Origin: Stenopsyche tienmushanensis
Taxonomy: Eukaryota > Arthropoda > Insecta > Trichoptera > Stenopsychidae
NCBI GenBank assembly: GCA_008973525.1
Contig: WACJ01000523.1
Coordinates: 1,922,001-1,986,000 of the forward strand
Direction of reading: 5' to 3'
Length of the DNA: 64,000 nucleotides
Positions 51,550-61,324 of this stretch are shown here, in pieces. The notes beneath the pieces were generated by a model. The model was not told where the DNA came from. It made no database searches and saw only the letters and a program-made list of their open reading frames with translations. A program made the position numbers and the translations under genes. Position 1 is the stretch's first letter. Each line of letters opens with the position of its first letter.

Positions 51550-52090
51550 TTGTATGATGTCTTCTACTATTAAATGTGGAAGTATCTAATTGCAACGGAT
51601 GATGATAACGCAATTAGCCATTTAATCCCACCAAATGATCAACCTGTGGCATAATTTCGCTAACGATTTCTGCAGTTCACTCTGAAAACTCAACAGCAAA
51701 ATGACGAGGGCGATAAAGATGTGATTGTTCAAACATGACGCAACGATTCAAACATCACATGCCTCGCGAAGAAATCGCGGTTTCCTGGGAGCTTCATTTT
51801 ATGGTTGCAATTTTTCTCGAGAAACATTATTTTTAGCCAATCTTCATGCGTAATCTAATTTATTGTTGATATAACAAAAGCCTCGTAGGAATGCTACATT
51901 TTGACACGACATTGTTCTGCGTTTGAAAGACGATTCTCAAACATAAAAAACAATCTGCATATGAATACTTTCAATCGCGGCAAGACAACAATATACAATT
52001 TGAACATTGTGCATTGGTTCAATTGTAATTAATTTCGCACGAAGTCGACCCCATTGTTTTCAGCTACGCCGAATAATTTATATCATCGAC
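51550..52090. other. No gene recognised
   Basis: Mixed composition. No frames, repeats or RNA structure that I can support. Confidence 0.35.
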
Positions 52091-52093
52091 TAC

Positions 52094-52347
52094 CGAGTAC
52101 CCGGCATGCGTTGCAATGACACACGCGCTTAGTAATGATTCAAAAAGAAACACAGTAGTTACGTGGTTTATTGCTTCAGACCACGTGTAGCGCGGGTATA
52201 CAAACAACGACGATTGTGCCAATTCAAAAACCATCGGCAGTGTGCACAAAATAACTCCTCAAAGTTTCATCGCAATCGGACAAATAGTATAGGCGCGTAT
52301 ACGATGCAAACGGACAACAGTCAGACATTTTCATATACATAAATAGA
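52094..52347 (-). mobile_element. Non-autonomous Helitron, minus strand, slightly mutated 3' end
   Basis: On the minus strand it starts TCTATTTATGTATATGAAAA (52347) and continues TGTCTGACTGTTGTCCGTTT. It ends GCATGCCGGGTACTCGGTAG, where GTAG replaces CTAG. The GTGTCATTGCAACGCATGCC segment corresponds to the terminal hairpin of the 46392-46770 copy, with changes. The internal TACGTGGTTTATTGCTTCAG block is shared with 47185-47460 and 61020-61320. Confidence 0.6.
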
Positions 52348-52349
52348 AG

Positions 52350-52810
52350 ATTTGCATGCAAATCCAAATATGTTTTGGATGTATGCTTTCGTTTTTGACG
52401 AGGGCGGATGTTTCGGACATATCCGTCCCATATAAAGACGTCTTGAGAGTCCAAGAACCGTCTGTGATTGCATTATGATCTTCGGATTACAACATCCAGA
52501 TCTCTGATCGCAGGATACGGCTCAAATATTAGCAACTCTGCGATGTTATAATTCAATCTGTTGCGGATGTTTGATGGCAGACTCGATTTCCATCGAGCTT
52601 AACGATCGTTGTGTTCACACGCTTGTTTCTCAGACGATAAGGCGATTCCTATTGATAAAAATCATTGCATTGCTGCGCGTCCTTTTCTCGCCTCTAGGAA
52701 ATCATCATTTCGAGAAAGACCAGAGATCGTAAAATCGAACTTATTATTAAAATTAACACTTTACAGTCGAAATATCAACGGTGCCTATAAAAATGCCTGC
52801 AAACTAAATC
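52350..52810. other. No gene recognised
   Basis: Moderate GC, with a 90-codon plus frame at 52609-52881 that runs into the repeat at 52815, so I do not support it as coding. Confidence 0.35.
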
Positions 52811-52814
52811 AATG

Positions 52815-52860
52815 TAATCATCTTAGTGCAGCCACAAACAGTCCCCTGCAGGATCTGTGC
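52815..52860. repeat. Dispersed repeat (copy 3, short) of the 6985 family
   Basis: ATCTTAGTGCAGCCACAAAC-AGTCCCCTGCAGG. The ATC run is reduced and the downstream part is lost. Confidence 0.45.
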
Positions 52861-53419
52861 TGTATTTTTGAGGTATTTTAAAGTAGTGCTCTTTTTTTTA
52901 TTTTTCACTCAATTTTTATTAAATCATATGTTCCATAATTGTCCAAAATTGAGTCCACCCGATTAGTCTTCTACGGATCTCCTTACATTGCTTCGTCAGC
53001 GCCAAATACTAATAAGACGGTATAAATAGACTTATCTGGCGCAATAAGTAGGCATTATCTGCCGACGCATGACGGTATTTGACGGCAACTGTGCGTCAAT
53101 GGGTTAAATGAGATTATTTCGAACTTGCATTTTCAAAAACAATTTAGATTCTTACCACGGGCGCATTATACCCAAGCTACGGCTCTGCATAATCGAGCTG
53201 ATTTTGCCAATTTATATTATAAAAAAATTAAAAAAAACCTTTTTCTAAACTTTAAAGAGTAGTGTCAACGCGATTTATTTTTTTACAGCATCTTTTTGTA
53301 CCAAAACGCACCCAAATACTCAATATACAAGGAAAAATACGTTTTATGCAATTTAATATTATGAAGATTTTTTTAAAATAATATCTATACCCATTGTACA
53401 AGTCGCAAGAATCATTTTA

Positions 53420-53525
53420 TGTCCACCGCTTATTGTCCACACAAATCCAATTTTCTCTCAGAACCGCGCAGCATGAATAAAGTTTGTATGTCAATAAATT
53501 AACCTTTATACAGCGCACACTATCT
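53420..53525 (+). repeat. Short dispersed repeat A (copy 5)
   Basis: GTCCACCGCTTATTGTCCAC, ACAAATCCAATTTTCTCTCA and GAACCGCGCAGCATG in family order. Confidence 0.5.
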
Positions 53526-53529
53526 GTTG

Positions 53530-55000
53530 ATAATTTATGTGATGACTCTCTGTTGATTGTGAACACCTCCTCATACGCTCGGTATTGTAGGTATCGAGCA
53601 TACCTGCGGATCACCTGGATGAATGTATCGAAGGGCGCTTTCGTTATCGTCTCGATTTGTTAGGACTGAGTGGATTTTCTCAGAAAACTGCGTCCAGTCC
53701 CTCCTTTTTTTTGCAATATCTAGGACGAAGTCCTATAAGTGCATCTCGGATTCGCGAAGACCCTTAAGTGCATCTCGGATTCGCTTCTACACCATCTGAG
53801 GGTCCATGTGCATCTTGCTAGATAATGTGCTAGGTGTTTCCAAACTTATTGTCGATAGTATATAAGACTTTGATAGCTCCAGGTTCTATATTTAATCAAT
53901 CAATAGCTTTTTTAATTCTTCACATCTTGACTATTTGATGGTTTGAACGTCTTTTAAACAGAGACTTGCTGGAATGGGTTAATGACACTCGCATCATCGA
54001 AGACTCTTTTCTTTTACTCTTGGAGTTTTTTCCTCAATTTCTTTGTTATATTTACTGTTAAACGTCGATGATGCACTGCAGCCGCTTCGAAATATGGACC
54101 GCGGTCGCTTCAAGGTCCGATGCACTTCCAGGCTGTCGTGCAATTTCAAAATCAAGCATAAAAACGCCGACACGAATCGAAAAGCAGCGTTTTTTGTAAA
54201 GTCGTCGAGTTGCTAAATTCGCATTATTTTCATTTTTGCTTTGGACTGTTCCGCGTTGGCATGGATTTTTTCACGTGAAATTTCATCCGATCTGACGCGA
54301 TGAATCCGTGTCGAAATATCTGCACTTTGGATATAGACCGACGATTGATTCGACGAGACGTTCTTCAAAATTTACAGTAAGTCCTCAGCTTGCACAGTTA
54401 ATCCGCTCAGAAGACAACGAAGACGGTCGAAATGGAATAATATTCGTTCTCATTTCATGATTTTGCTTCTGAATGTTTTTAAACGGCTATATGACGATTT
54501 CTCGAGCTCGCATTTCGTTGTCTACGTCGCTGCGATCGTCCCCTACCGACCCTTTATTCAGCCGCAGCCGTCCGCATCGGAGAAGTCATTAGAAGCGCCC
54601 TCATTCGAAGGAGTCCTTTCGGGTGCAACAACAATAAAGATGGCTCAAAATATGGAAAACCATTATAAAGACTGAATTTTCTAGTATATCATTTTATTAT
54701 CATTTCAATACTGGCGACGATCACGAGGCACAGCAACAATGTTGTTGAACCGATGTATGCAAATTAATGCACAAATAAACCGCACATAGATGTCCAAAGA
54801 TGAGCTCATACCGTGTATACTGAAACAATTTGGTTGTACAGACTGAAAATTGAGATTTTTTCAGATTTACGTGCCTTCATTTTGATGCAATCTTGGATCA
54901 AATTTGATCTAGTGAATGGGTGTTTCTCAGTAAACTGGTAAAATCTTCCTAAGAAAGTTGTCCAAGCCAATTTTTGGCTTAAATATATCAAAAATATTTT
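53530..55000. other. No gene recognised; higher-GC island 54060-54660
   Basis: At 53715-53800 the segment AAGTGCATCTCGGATTCG occurs twice in a row with about a 44-bp period. The island has a 72-codon plus frame (54457-54675) without motif. Otherwise AT-rich. Confidence 0.35.
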
Positions 55001-55004
55001 CATT

Positions 55005-55230
55005 GCTTTAGGAAATATTGAGCATTTTTGAAAATTCGATACAAAGATTCTGGATTTCGACATTCTTCATCGATCTTATATACTAAATATTCCATATATG
55101 GCCTGCTATGATGCGGGGGACTGTCCTCAGGAGACTATTTAATTGGCTTTCATTGAAATGTAGCACAAATTTTTGTTATTTTGCTGTACACAGGGAATAT
55201 TCATCTATTATAACACAATAAATTAACTAA
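55005..55230. repeat. Dispersed repeat B, copy 2
   Basis: ATATTGAGCATTTTTGAAAA, GCGGGGGACTGTCCTCAG and TTTTGCTGTACACAGGGAAT match 15090-15385 in order. Confidence 0.5.
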
Positions 55231-55339
55231 GATATAAATAAAGTATATAATATGAACCAAAATAATAATTGTCGGCTGTCTGTTGGGGGTTATTTATAAT
55301 ACAGACAGGGAGACTGTTCATAAAATGCTGAGACATGCT

Positions 55340-55853
55340 TTAAATTACTTTTTTAGATACAGAGCACAAAGCTTTTTTTATGCGAATGCGCATAAAAAAA
55401 GTAAAAATCATTGCTTTGGCATATCAACTTGGTAGAGAAGACTTTGATATTTTTTCTCAAAATGATGTCGATGATTGAGGATACTCCCTTGAATTATATT
55501 ATTGGTTTGATGTTATATGACAGCAAAGAAACAGAGGACGATATTGAAGTGGAAGAAACTCTTGCCTCGCTTACTGTAAAAATCATACAAGAAACGAGTT
55601 AATCTATCTATTGTACATGACTCAAATTCTCCATGTCATAAGCTGTGTTAAAAAATATTGCTTAATCTTCGGTAAATTTTTTTATGCGATTTTTGGTACA
55701 TTTCATCACATTGATTTGAAGTTATGTGGTTTTAAAAACAAAGGAATTTATCCTTAAATTTTCTATGTAGTTCAAGTCTTTTTTTATGCAAATTTTTTAT
55801 ATGCGACTCCCCGTGGAACGTATCTATCGCATAAAAACAGCCCCAAGTGTAAT
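55340..55853 (+). mobile_element. pogo/Tigger-like element fragment related to the 43111 MITE
   Basis: The right terminus CGCATAAAAACAGCCCCAAG ends the element, and CGACTCCCCGTGGAACG lies just inside. Both match the MITE at 43111-43286 in inverse orientation. The plus frame 55411-55602 is acidic (SKETEDDIEVEETLASLTVK), as in the C-terminal tail of CENP-B/jerky-type transposases, but no catalytic residue is included. The left terminus is not clear. Confidence 0.45.
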
Positions 55854-55854
55854 T

Positions 55855-57535
55855 TGATTGATTCCCAAAATTATTGTTTTAATTAGCCTCATTATTATAT
55901 TATATTAAAGTCTAGAATTTTGAAAAAATCCATTTTGTTCAAGTTTCGTTCTTTAAGAATATATTCTCTATTAGGAATTTCCAAAATTCCAATTATTTAT
56001 GGAGTTATAGCTATTTTATTGAAGCAGAATTAAATCTTTAAAACGCGTTTTTCTCGAAACTACTTTTTTCAACACGGTTGACATAATATCTCAAGTTTTA
56101 AACAATTTATTTACTTAATTTTTGGTATAATATTTTAAAATATAATCTTCTATCGTTCCTACCAGATTTATGTCAAAAAAATATTTTATTTCATTTAAAA
56201 AAAAATTAAAACTGAAAAAATAAGACCAAATAATGACGTTTTTTTTGTCGAAACAGTCGCCGTTTTTCTAAAAAAATAAAGTATTTTTTTATTTCAAAAT
56301 TGATGGAATGTCCCCATATTGATCTCATCTCATGATTTCATCATCCCCCTCGATTTTCATCCCTGATAAATTCTGCGAATACCTCTGCATTTAAGCGAAC
56401 ATTACAACAATTAACGTTCTTCCCTCGAAATGCATACGCCATTTTACATCTTATCGATCCATATCATCGACGAATGCATCATTTTTTCGTATTACATCAC
56501 CGTCGATGTTACATAAGCGATGTAACAATCCAGTTTTGTTAGAATCTATTGGATCTATCGAATATTAGAAATCACCCGGTGCACTTGCATTTTTGCTCCG
56601 ATCTGTAAATCATTCCACTTTCACTTATTTACACGCCGTCTTATCGTTTCAGATTTCGCCTTTGTTTAGCGGCAATTTTTAACAATAATTTTAGCAGCTC
56701 TCGGAACGATCGACGACAGATCCGAGACGATTTTCAATCCGAAACCGAATGAAATTCAGCATCCAGCCGATTTTCATCGGTCTTATTTCCATGGAACAAG
56801 CTTCCTGCGCGACTTGAAAACATCATCGGCGTTTTTACTGTGGAAAATCCCGATGCTTATTGTTGTTATATGCTCTATGTTAATATTTACAATAATTTAT
56901 AATGAGCATGAATTGCGATTCCATTGAATTCCATATGCACTCAAACGGTCAATGCGAAGTACGTCTTAAATTCTAGCTTCTATTATGCTTGGCCATGATG
57001 TTGCATACGTGTTCATCGGTTATTATCATATTTTAATTGCGAAAATATGGAATAAATCAAGACATTTTCATCATTATGATGCAAATCAGTCGTCCATAGA
57101 GAGCCCTGCCCTACTGTATTTGTTTCTTCGGAGGTAGGAAATCAAATTAAACTCATAAACGTAAATATTGCCAACAAAAAATCTAGTTTTTGGATAGGTT
57201 GAAGGGTCACCATATTGTAATTGACCTCAATACCTCCAAAAGCAAACCGGTTCGGTTCAATCGAAGCAAATATTTTGCTCATATCTAAACAAGAGCGAAA
57301 TATTTTATGATAGGATTTGGAAATACATCGGAGAAATTATGGTGTGCAATGGTGTGATCAATGGCTTATGTTGTAATTGCCACCGACTACACCAATGCTA
57401 TTGTTTCGATTGTATTGACATTTTTATTAAATCGGGGTAAATTCGTTGATGAGTAATCGCGCATATGTGCGTTCAAAACTGAAGACTTAATGCATGTTTA
57501 TTGTTTGTGTTCGCGTGAAAAAATTGGACTGGATT
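55855..57535. other. No gene recognised; mixed island 56330-56960
   Basis: AT-rich and homopolymer-rich to 56300. Then a segment with CGA/TCG words and no frame above 60 codons, then AT-rich again. No tRNA-like structure found. Confidence 0.35.
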
Positions 57536-57539
57536 GGTT

Positions 57540-57978
57540 GGAATTGAGTTTTTTTTAGAAAGCCATTGTTTTGTTCGTCGTATATTATAGCAAATGAGCT
57601 ATTTCTCATCACCACTTACATTGCTATTCAAAAAGGGACTATATTTTGTGCTGTGTTTTGTACACTACCCATCCTATTCCATAACACCCATCCTATTCGT
57701 TGTGTCGATGAGCTTTAATTAGTCCCAAAGGGATCCCAGTTTTTGCGATAACTCCTCGATTGTCTGCCATCATAAACATCTTTCCGAGTATTTTACTGGC
57801 TTTAATGGTATTCCAACCCAAATCAAAAAGCAGCTTACAAAACTGTTACAAAAAAAAAGTGTTTGTTAATATTTCTACAAGAAAAATAGCTCACAAATAT
57901 GTTCCTGTAACTGTGTCTAGATACAAACTGAGCTTAAACATAAGGTCTCAAAATACGTGAATACTTTCGGGTCCCCCT
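57540..57978. repeat. Dispersed repeat D with mariner-type end (copy 3)
   Basis: Contains GAAAGCCATTGTTTTGTTCG, a doubled CCATCCTATTCCATAAC / CCATCCTATTCG motif (57665-57702), and the end GAATACTTTCGGGTCCCCCT-AATA, the inverse of the 44193 end. An internal 66-codon frame (57760-57960) carries no recognised motif. Confidence 0.55.
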
Positions 57979-58020
57979 AATATGTTCGAAGGCGTGACTT
58001 TCAGTCAGTCATCTTCTTCT

Positions 58021-58415
58021 TCTTATATATAAAAATGAATTGGGTTTTGTTCGTTCGAAATGCGCTCCCATACCGTTCATTGGATTGCAATAAAACTTCG
58101 TTCACTTATTGCTAAGAATTTTGCGAGTAACATAGGCATAGTATAATATATAAAAATTAATGTTTGTTTGTCCGTATTTAATGCGCTGCCATACCGTTCG
58201 TTCGATTGCGATAAAACTTTGCCAGATTATTGTTTGCACTTGCTCAAATAATATAGGTATAGTACAATTAACTTATAGTAGATATTGTATATAAAAATTA
58301 ATGTTTCTATTGATATATATATATAAATCTATCATTATACGATAACTCTTTTAAATTACAAAGGATATATTTAGAATTATTACTTCTGTGGCAGCAACGC
58401 GCCGGATATCAGCTA
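58021..58415 (+). mobile_element. Helitron-like repeat with three 5' units (copy D)
   Basis: It starts TCTTATATATAAAAATGAAT at 58021, with second and third units near 58145 and 58285. The 3' region GGCAGCAACGCGCCGGATAT-CAGCTAT lacks the final CTAG because of a substitution. The internal TGCC-GTTC-ATT blocks are as in copies A-C. Confidence 0.6.
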
Positions 58416-58584
58416 TTTCCTACTAAAATACAGGATTCAATTTCTCATTCATTAGCTTCCACAATTTCAAATAAACTTTTGAATTGACGATGATTCAGAC
58501 AAGTCTTGCGAATGAAATGGCATTTTTTTAATATCGTCATATTTTTCAAAAAATGATATTTTTCAGTCAGGTGCTGGGTTATAA

Positions 58585-58640
58585 GCATTGGCGGGCCGCA
58601 TCCGGCCCGCGGGCCGTATTTCGTTATGCGGCTGATACAT
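58585..58640. mobile_element. Fragment of the hAT terminus family of 38424-40395
   Basis: GCGGGCCGCATCCGGCCCGC-GGGCCGTATTTCG is the same GC-rich subterminal block as at 38440-38470. No complete terminus or target duplication. Confidence 0.5.
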
Positions 58641-58644
58641 ATCA

Positions 58645-60238
58645 TTTTTAAACTTCCATCGATCCTGGATACTGTTCAGTATTATATTCTGTATTAAATA
58701 TGACCAAATGATTAATCTTAATGAATTTCTTCAAATCGGCTCGACATTCTTCGCCATTAACAATGATATTTTCTATAGAAATCACGAGCAATGATTGAAT
58801 TGAACATTAATCAGTCATATAGGACGAAAATAAAAGGGCCAAGAAGGCATGTGCCCATCCAGCGTAGCGTTTGAAGGATTTGGATGGTTGTGTTTGGTAA
58901 TCATCATTTTCGGTTGCACCCATGCTTATCTCAATTTCGTCTACGTTTATTTCCGCATACGAATCTCAATCCAATAAAAATCATTTGATAGTGATATTAC
59001 GTGAACCGGGATATATGCGTCCAAACAGATCAGATCAGATCTTCCCGCGGCCAAGACTCTCGGTCGGATCCCGAGACTTAATTGGTTCCGATTATTATAA
59101 AAAATGCCACAAAAACTCAACACGTTTACCATCGCATCCATCATATGTTGCTTCGATTCTTCTGCAACCATCATCCGGTAGTCGGCACGTGTAAGATTTC
59201 CATGTCGTAGTCATCCGAGTTTCGCCAATTTATGTAAAATGTATCTTTTTAGATGAAAATCTGAAAACTGGAAGCCATCCACGACAACCTCAATAGATGC
59301 ATTGTGCATGGATAGCATTGAATGTTTGAGTGGTGGCTTCATTTGACCGCATTGTCGCAAAAAAGGCAAGTCAATTAACTGCACTTTTCTTTGTTGGAAA
59401 ACAAATTCGCCCATAAATTATGTGCACGTGGAATTCTTACGATGATGGCTTCGCAATTTGCATGAAAATGTATCACGGAAGCGATTAACACAGTTCGTTC
59501 AATCGATAACCCAATGACAATACGACTACGTGAATGATTTATAAATATTGTCGATTGTGCATCTCGTGGCTTGTGTTGTGTGCATCTGATTATTTATGTA
59601 ACAGAGAATGATCGTCGATACTCTGTCTTTAATTGCTCAATCTTCCGTCATATAATGACCATCAGAATCGCGGGGTCAAAATTGACCGCCCAAATGCGCC
59701 GTCATCGAAAACCTTGACTCTCAGTCGATCGTTGATTATTTAGAAACGTGTCCGTTTGGAAAAAAAGCTAATCGATCAATTTAGCATGTTACATTAACGA
59801 ATAGTTATGGATGGATACCACCGGAAAATTTTCAAGAATCCAACAGATATTGTGAATTTTGTGACTGTGTACGAGCTCTTCTGTTCGATTAGTTGTTCCT
59901 GGATAGCGCGAAGACAAAATCACCATCGTCAATGTCCGATAAGCGAAGACATTCCTGAAGACTACGTCAACAATGTGGTTTAATTGTTACGCAAGAAAAA
60001 TGCATTTAATCCCTCGAGTGATACAGCCAGTGTATTTTCGCATATCGATTGCGGAGATTAGTGAATCGGAGACAGAGACGGAGAGAGTATCAAACGTCTC
60101 GTCATGGACGATAAGTGGTGGACATACGAATATATGACCTTTATATTTCTGAAATTAGGGTAAACTTATTTGTACGTAAGCGTTTGGATTATTGTATTAC
60201 ATTTTGTTTTTGTAAAAACCCATAAATCTAATTATTAA
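58645..60238. other. No gene recognised; single-copy-looking DNA
   Basis: Frames at 58922-59194 (plus) and overlapping minus frames have no family motifs. A fragment GGACGATAAGTGGTGGACATACGA at 60108 matches the end of dispersed repeat A. CGGAGACAGAGACGGAGAGAGTAT at 60066-60089 recurs at 61794-61810 (GACAGAGACGGAGAGAGTAT). Confidence 0.35.
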
Positions 60239-60244
60239 GGTAAA

Positions 60245-60480
60245 TTGTAGGCGGATCGGATATGGCGTCCGATCGCGAGACGTTAATTATTCATATCAGC
60301 GGTCCGAAAATCGGACCAGTTGGATACACAGACCTTGTGATCATTCTTTTAGTGCTTTTTGCAGCATTTTCGGGGATAAATGCGTGTTTGGGCCCATCTG
60401 TATGATCACAGAAGTACCCTCAGAGGCTAACTTATACTGGTGGCCCGCGGCAAATGAGGTCGTGAACGAGTCTAAAATTT
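60245..60480 (+). mobile_element. R1-LINE 3' end fragment
   Basis: GGCGTCCGATCGCGAGACG, TCAGCGGTCCGAAAATCGGA, GGGGATAAATGCGTGTTTGG and ATGATCACAGAAGTACCCTC-AGAGGCTAACTTAT occur in the family order. This is one of the longer copies and is followed by an antisense mariner fragment. Confidence 0.65.
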
Positions 60481-60539
60481 TAGCTAATTTCTCCGCCGCG
60501 CTCAGAGCGCATGTAGTCCTCGCGTATATGGACAGGTTT

Positions 60540-60690
60540 TACACCTTGCTGTGCACTTTTGGTGAGCGGATGTATATGATCCCGAATAGCTATTTTTATT
60601 CCATTGCGAGCACCCGCGGCACCCATCTGGCGCACAGCTTTCTCATGTCCAAATATTCAGTGAGTACAGTATTAAAGACCTACCATATTT
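60540..60690 (-). mobile_element. mariner transposase N-terminal fragment
   Basis: GGCACCCATCTGGCGCACAG-CTTTCTCATGTCCAAATATTC on the plus strand is, on the minus strand, the block encoding NIWT-E-MRKLCARWVP-like residues. It matches 26290-26340 closely. The truncated transposase then stops. Confidence 0.6.
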
Positions 60691-60713
60691 TCTAGCTTGC
60701 GCACTTACAGTCA

Positions 60714-60968
60714 ACTCGACTCTAATAATAGGAATATCGATATGAAATATAATAGATACGGGGTTCAGATTTTTTCAAAATTACATATGGAGTACCAAAT
60801 GCATACTATGGTAGCGCGCAGGTGTTTTTTTAAAACAACAACCGCCACCTATACGTTAGATCTGGATAATAGTGTTACTTAACTTCGACTTTAAAAAAAA
60901 TTGAATTCCGAAGAGGGAGGAGGCGCAAGTTAGATACTTGCGCTTCATAACCTCGTTACGGCTCTGTT
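60714..60968. repeat. hAT-associated fragments
   Basis: AACTCGACTCTAATAATAGG, AATATCGATATGAAATATAA and TAGATACGGGGTTCAGATTT match the centre of the 28112/37572 repeats. An hAT-type end, CATAACCTCGTTACGGCTCTG (60948-60968), closes the segment. Confidence 0.5.
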
Positions 60969-61019
60969 GTGTAATATATAATAAAATAGTACACACAATA
61001 GAGGCGGCGAAGTTCTCGC

Positions 61020-61320
61020 ATACGCAGTAGTATTTATACGTGGTTTATTGCTTCAGGCCACGTGTAGCGTGGATTGAAGAACTAGGATCTAAAAGCATGC
61101 GTGCGCTCGCTCTCGCCTCGAAGATCGACCGTCTCCTTCCCTCTCGTAATGGCCCAAATGGCGGCCCCCGCTTCACTTCACCGGCCCAATATGCGCCAAC
61201 ATGGTGCAGTCGCTAAACATTTCGCAACAAACAATGACCCATTTACTATTCAAAATCCTTCTTGGGTGCGCGCCCAACAACTTGCTAAATTTTCATCGCA
61301 GTCAGATGAATAGTATATTT
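61020..61320 (-). mobile_element. Helitron internal fragment
   Basis: TACGTGGTTTATTGCTTCAG-GCCACGTGTAGCGTGG, GCGCCAACATGGTGCAGTCG and TTCATCGCAGTCAGATGAAT are shared with 47185-47460 and 52160-52300. The 70-codon plus frame 61101-61313 lies entirely inside this repeat and is not a gene. Confidence 0.55.
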
Positions 61321-61324
61321 TTTA

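Noticed and set aside
61101..61313. 70-codon frame beginning MRSLSPRRST as a small gene.
   Set aside because: It lies entirely in sequence shared with Helitron copies at 47185-47460 and 52160-52300, where the frame is not kept.
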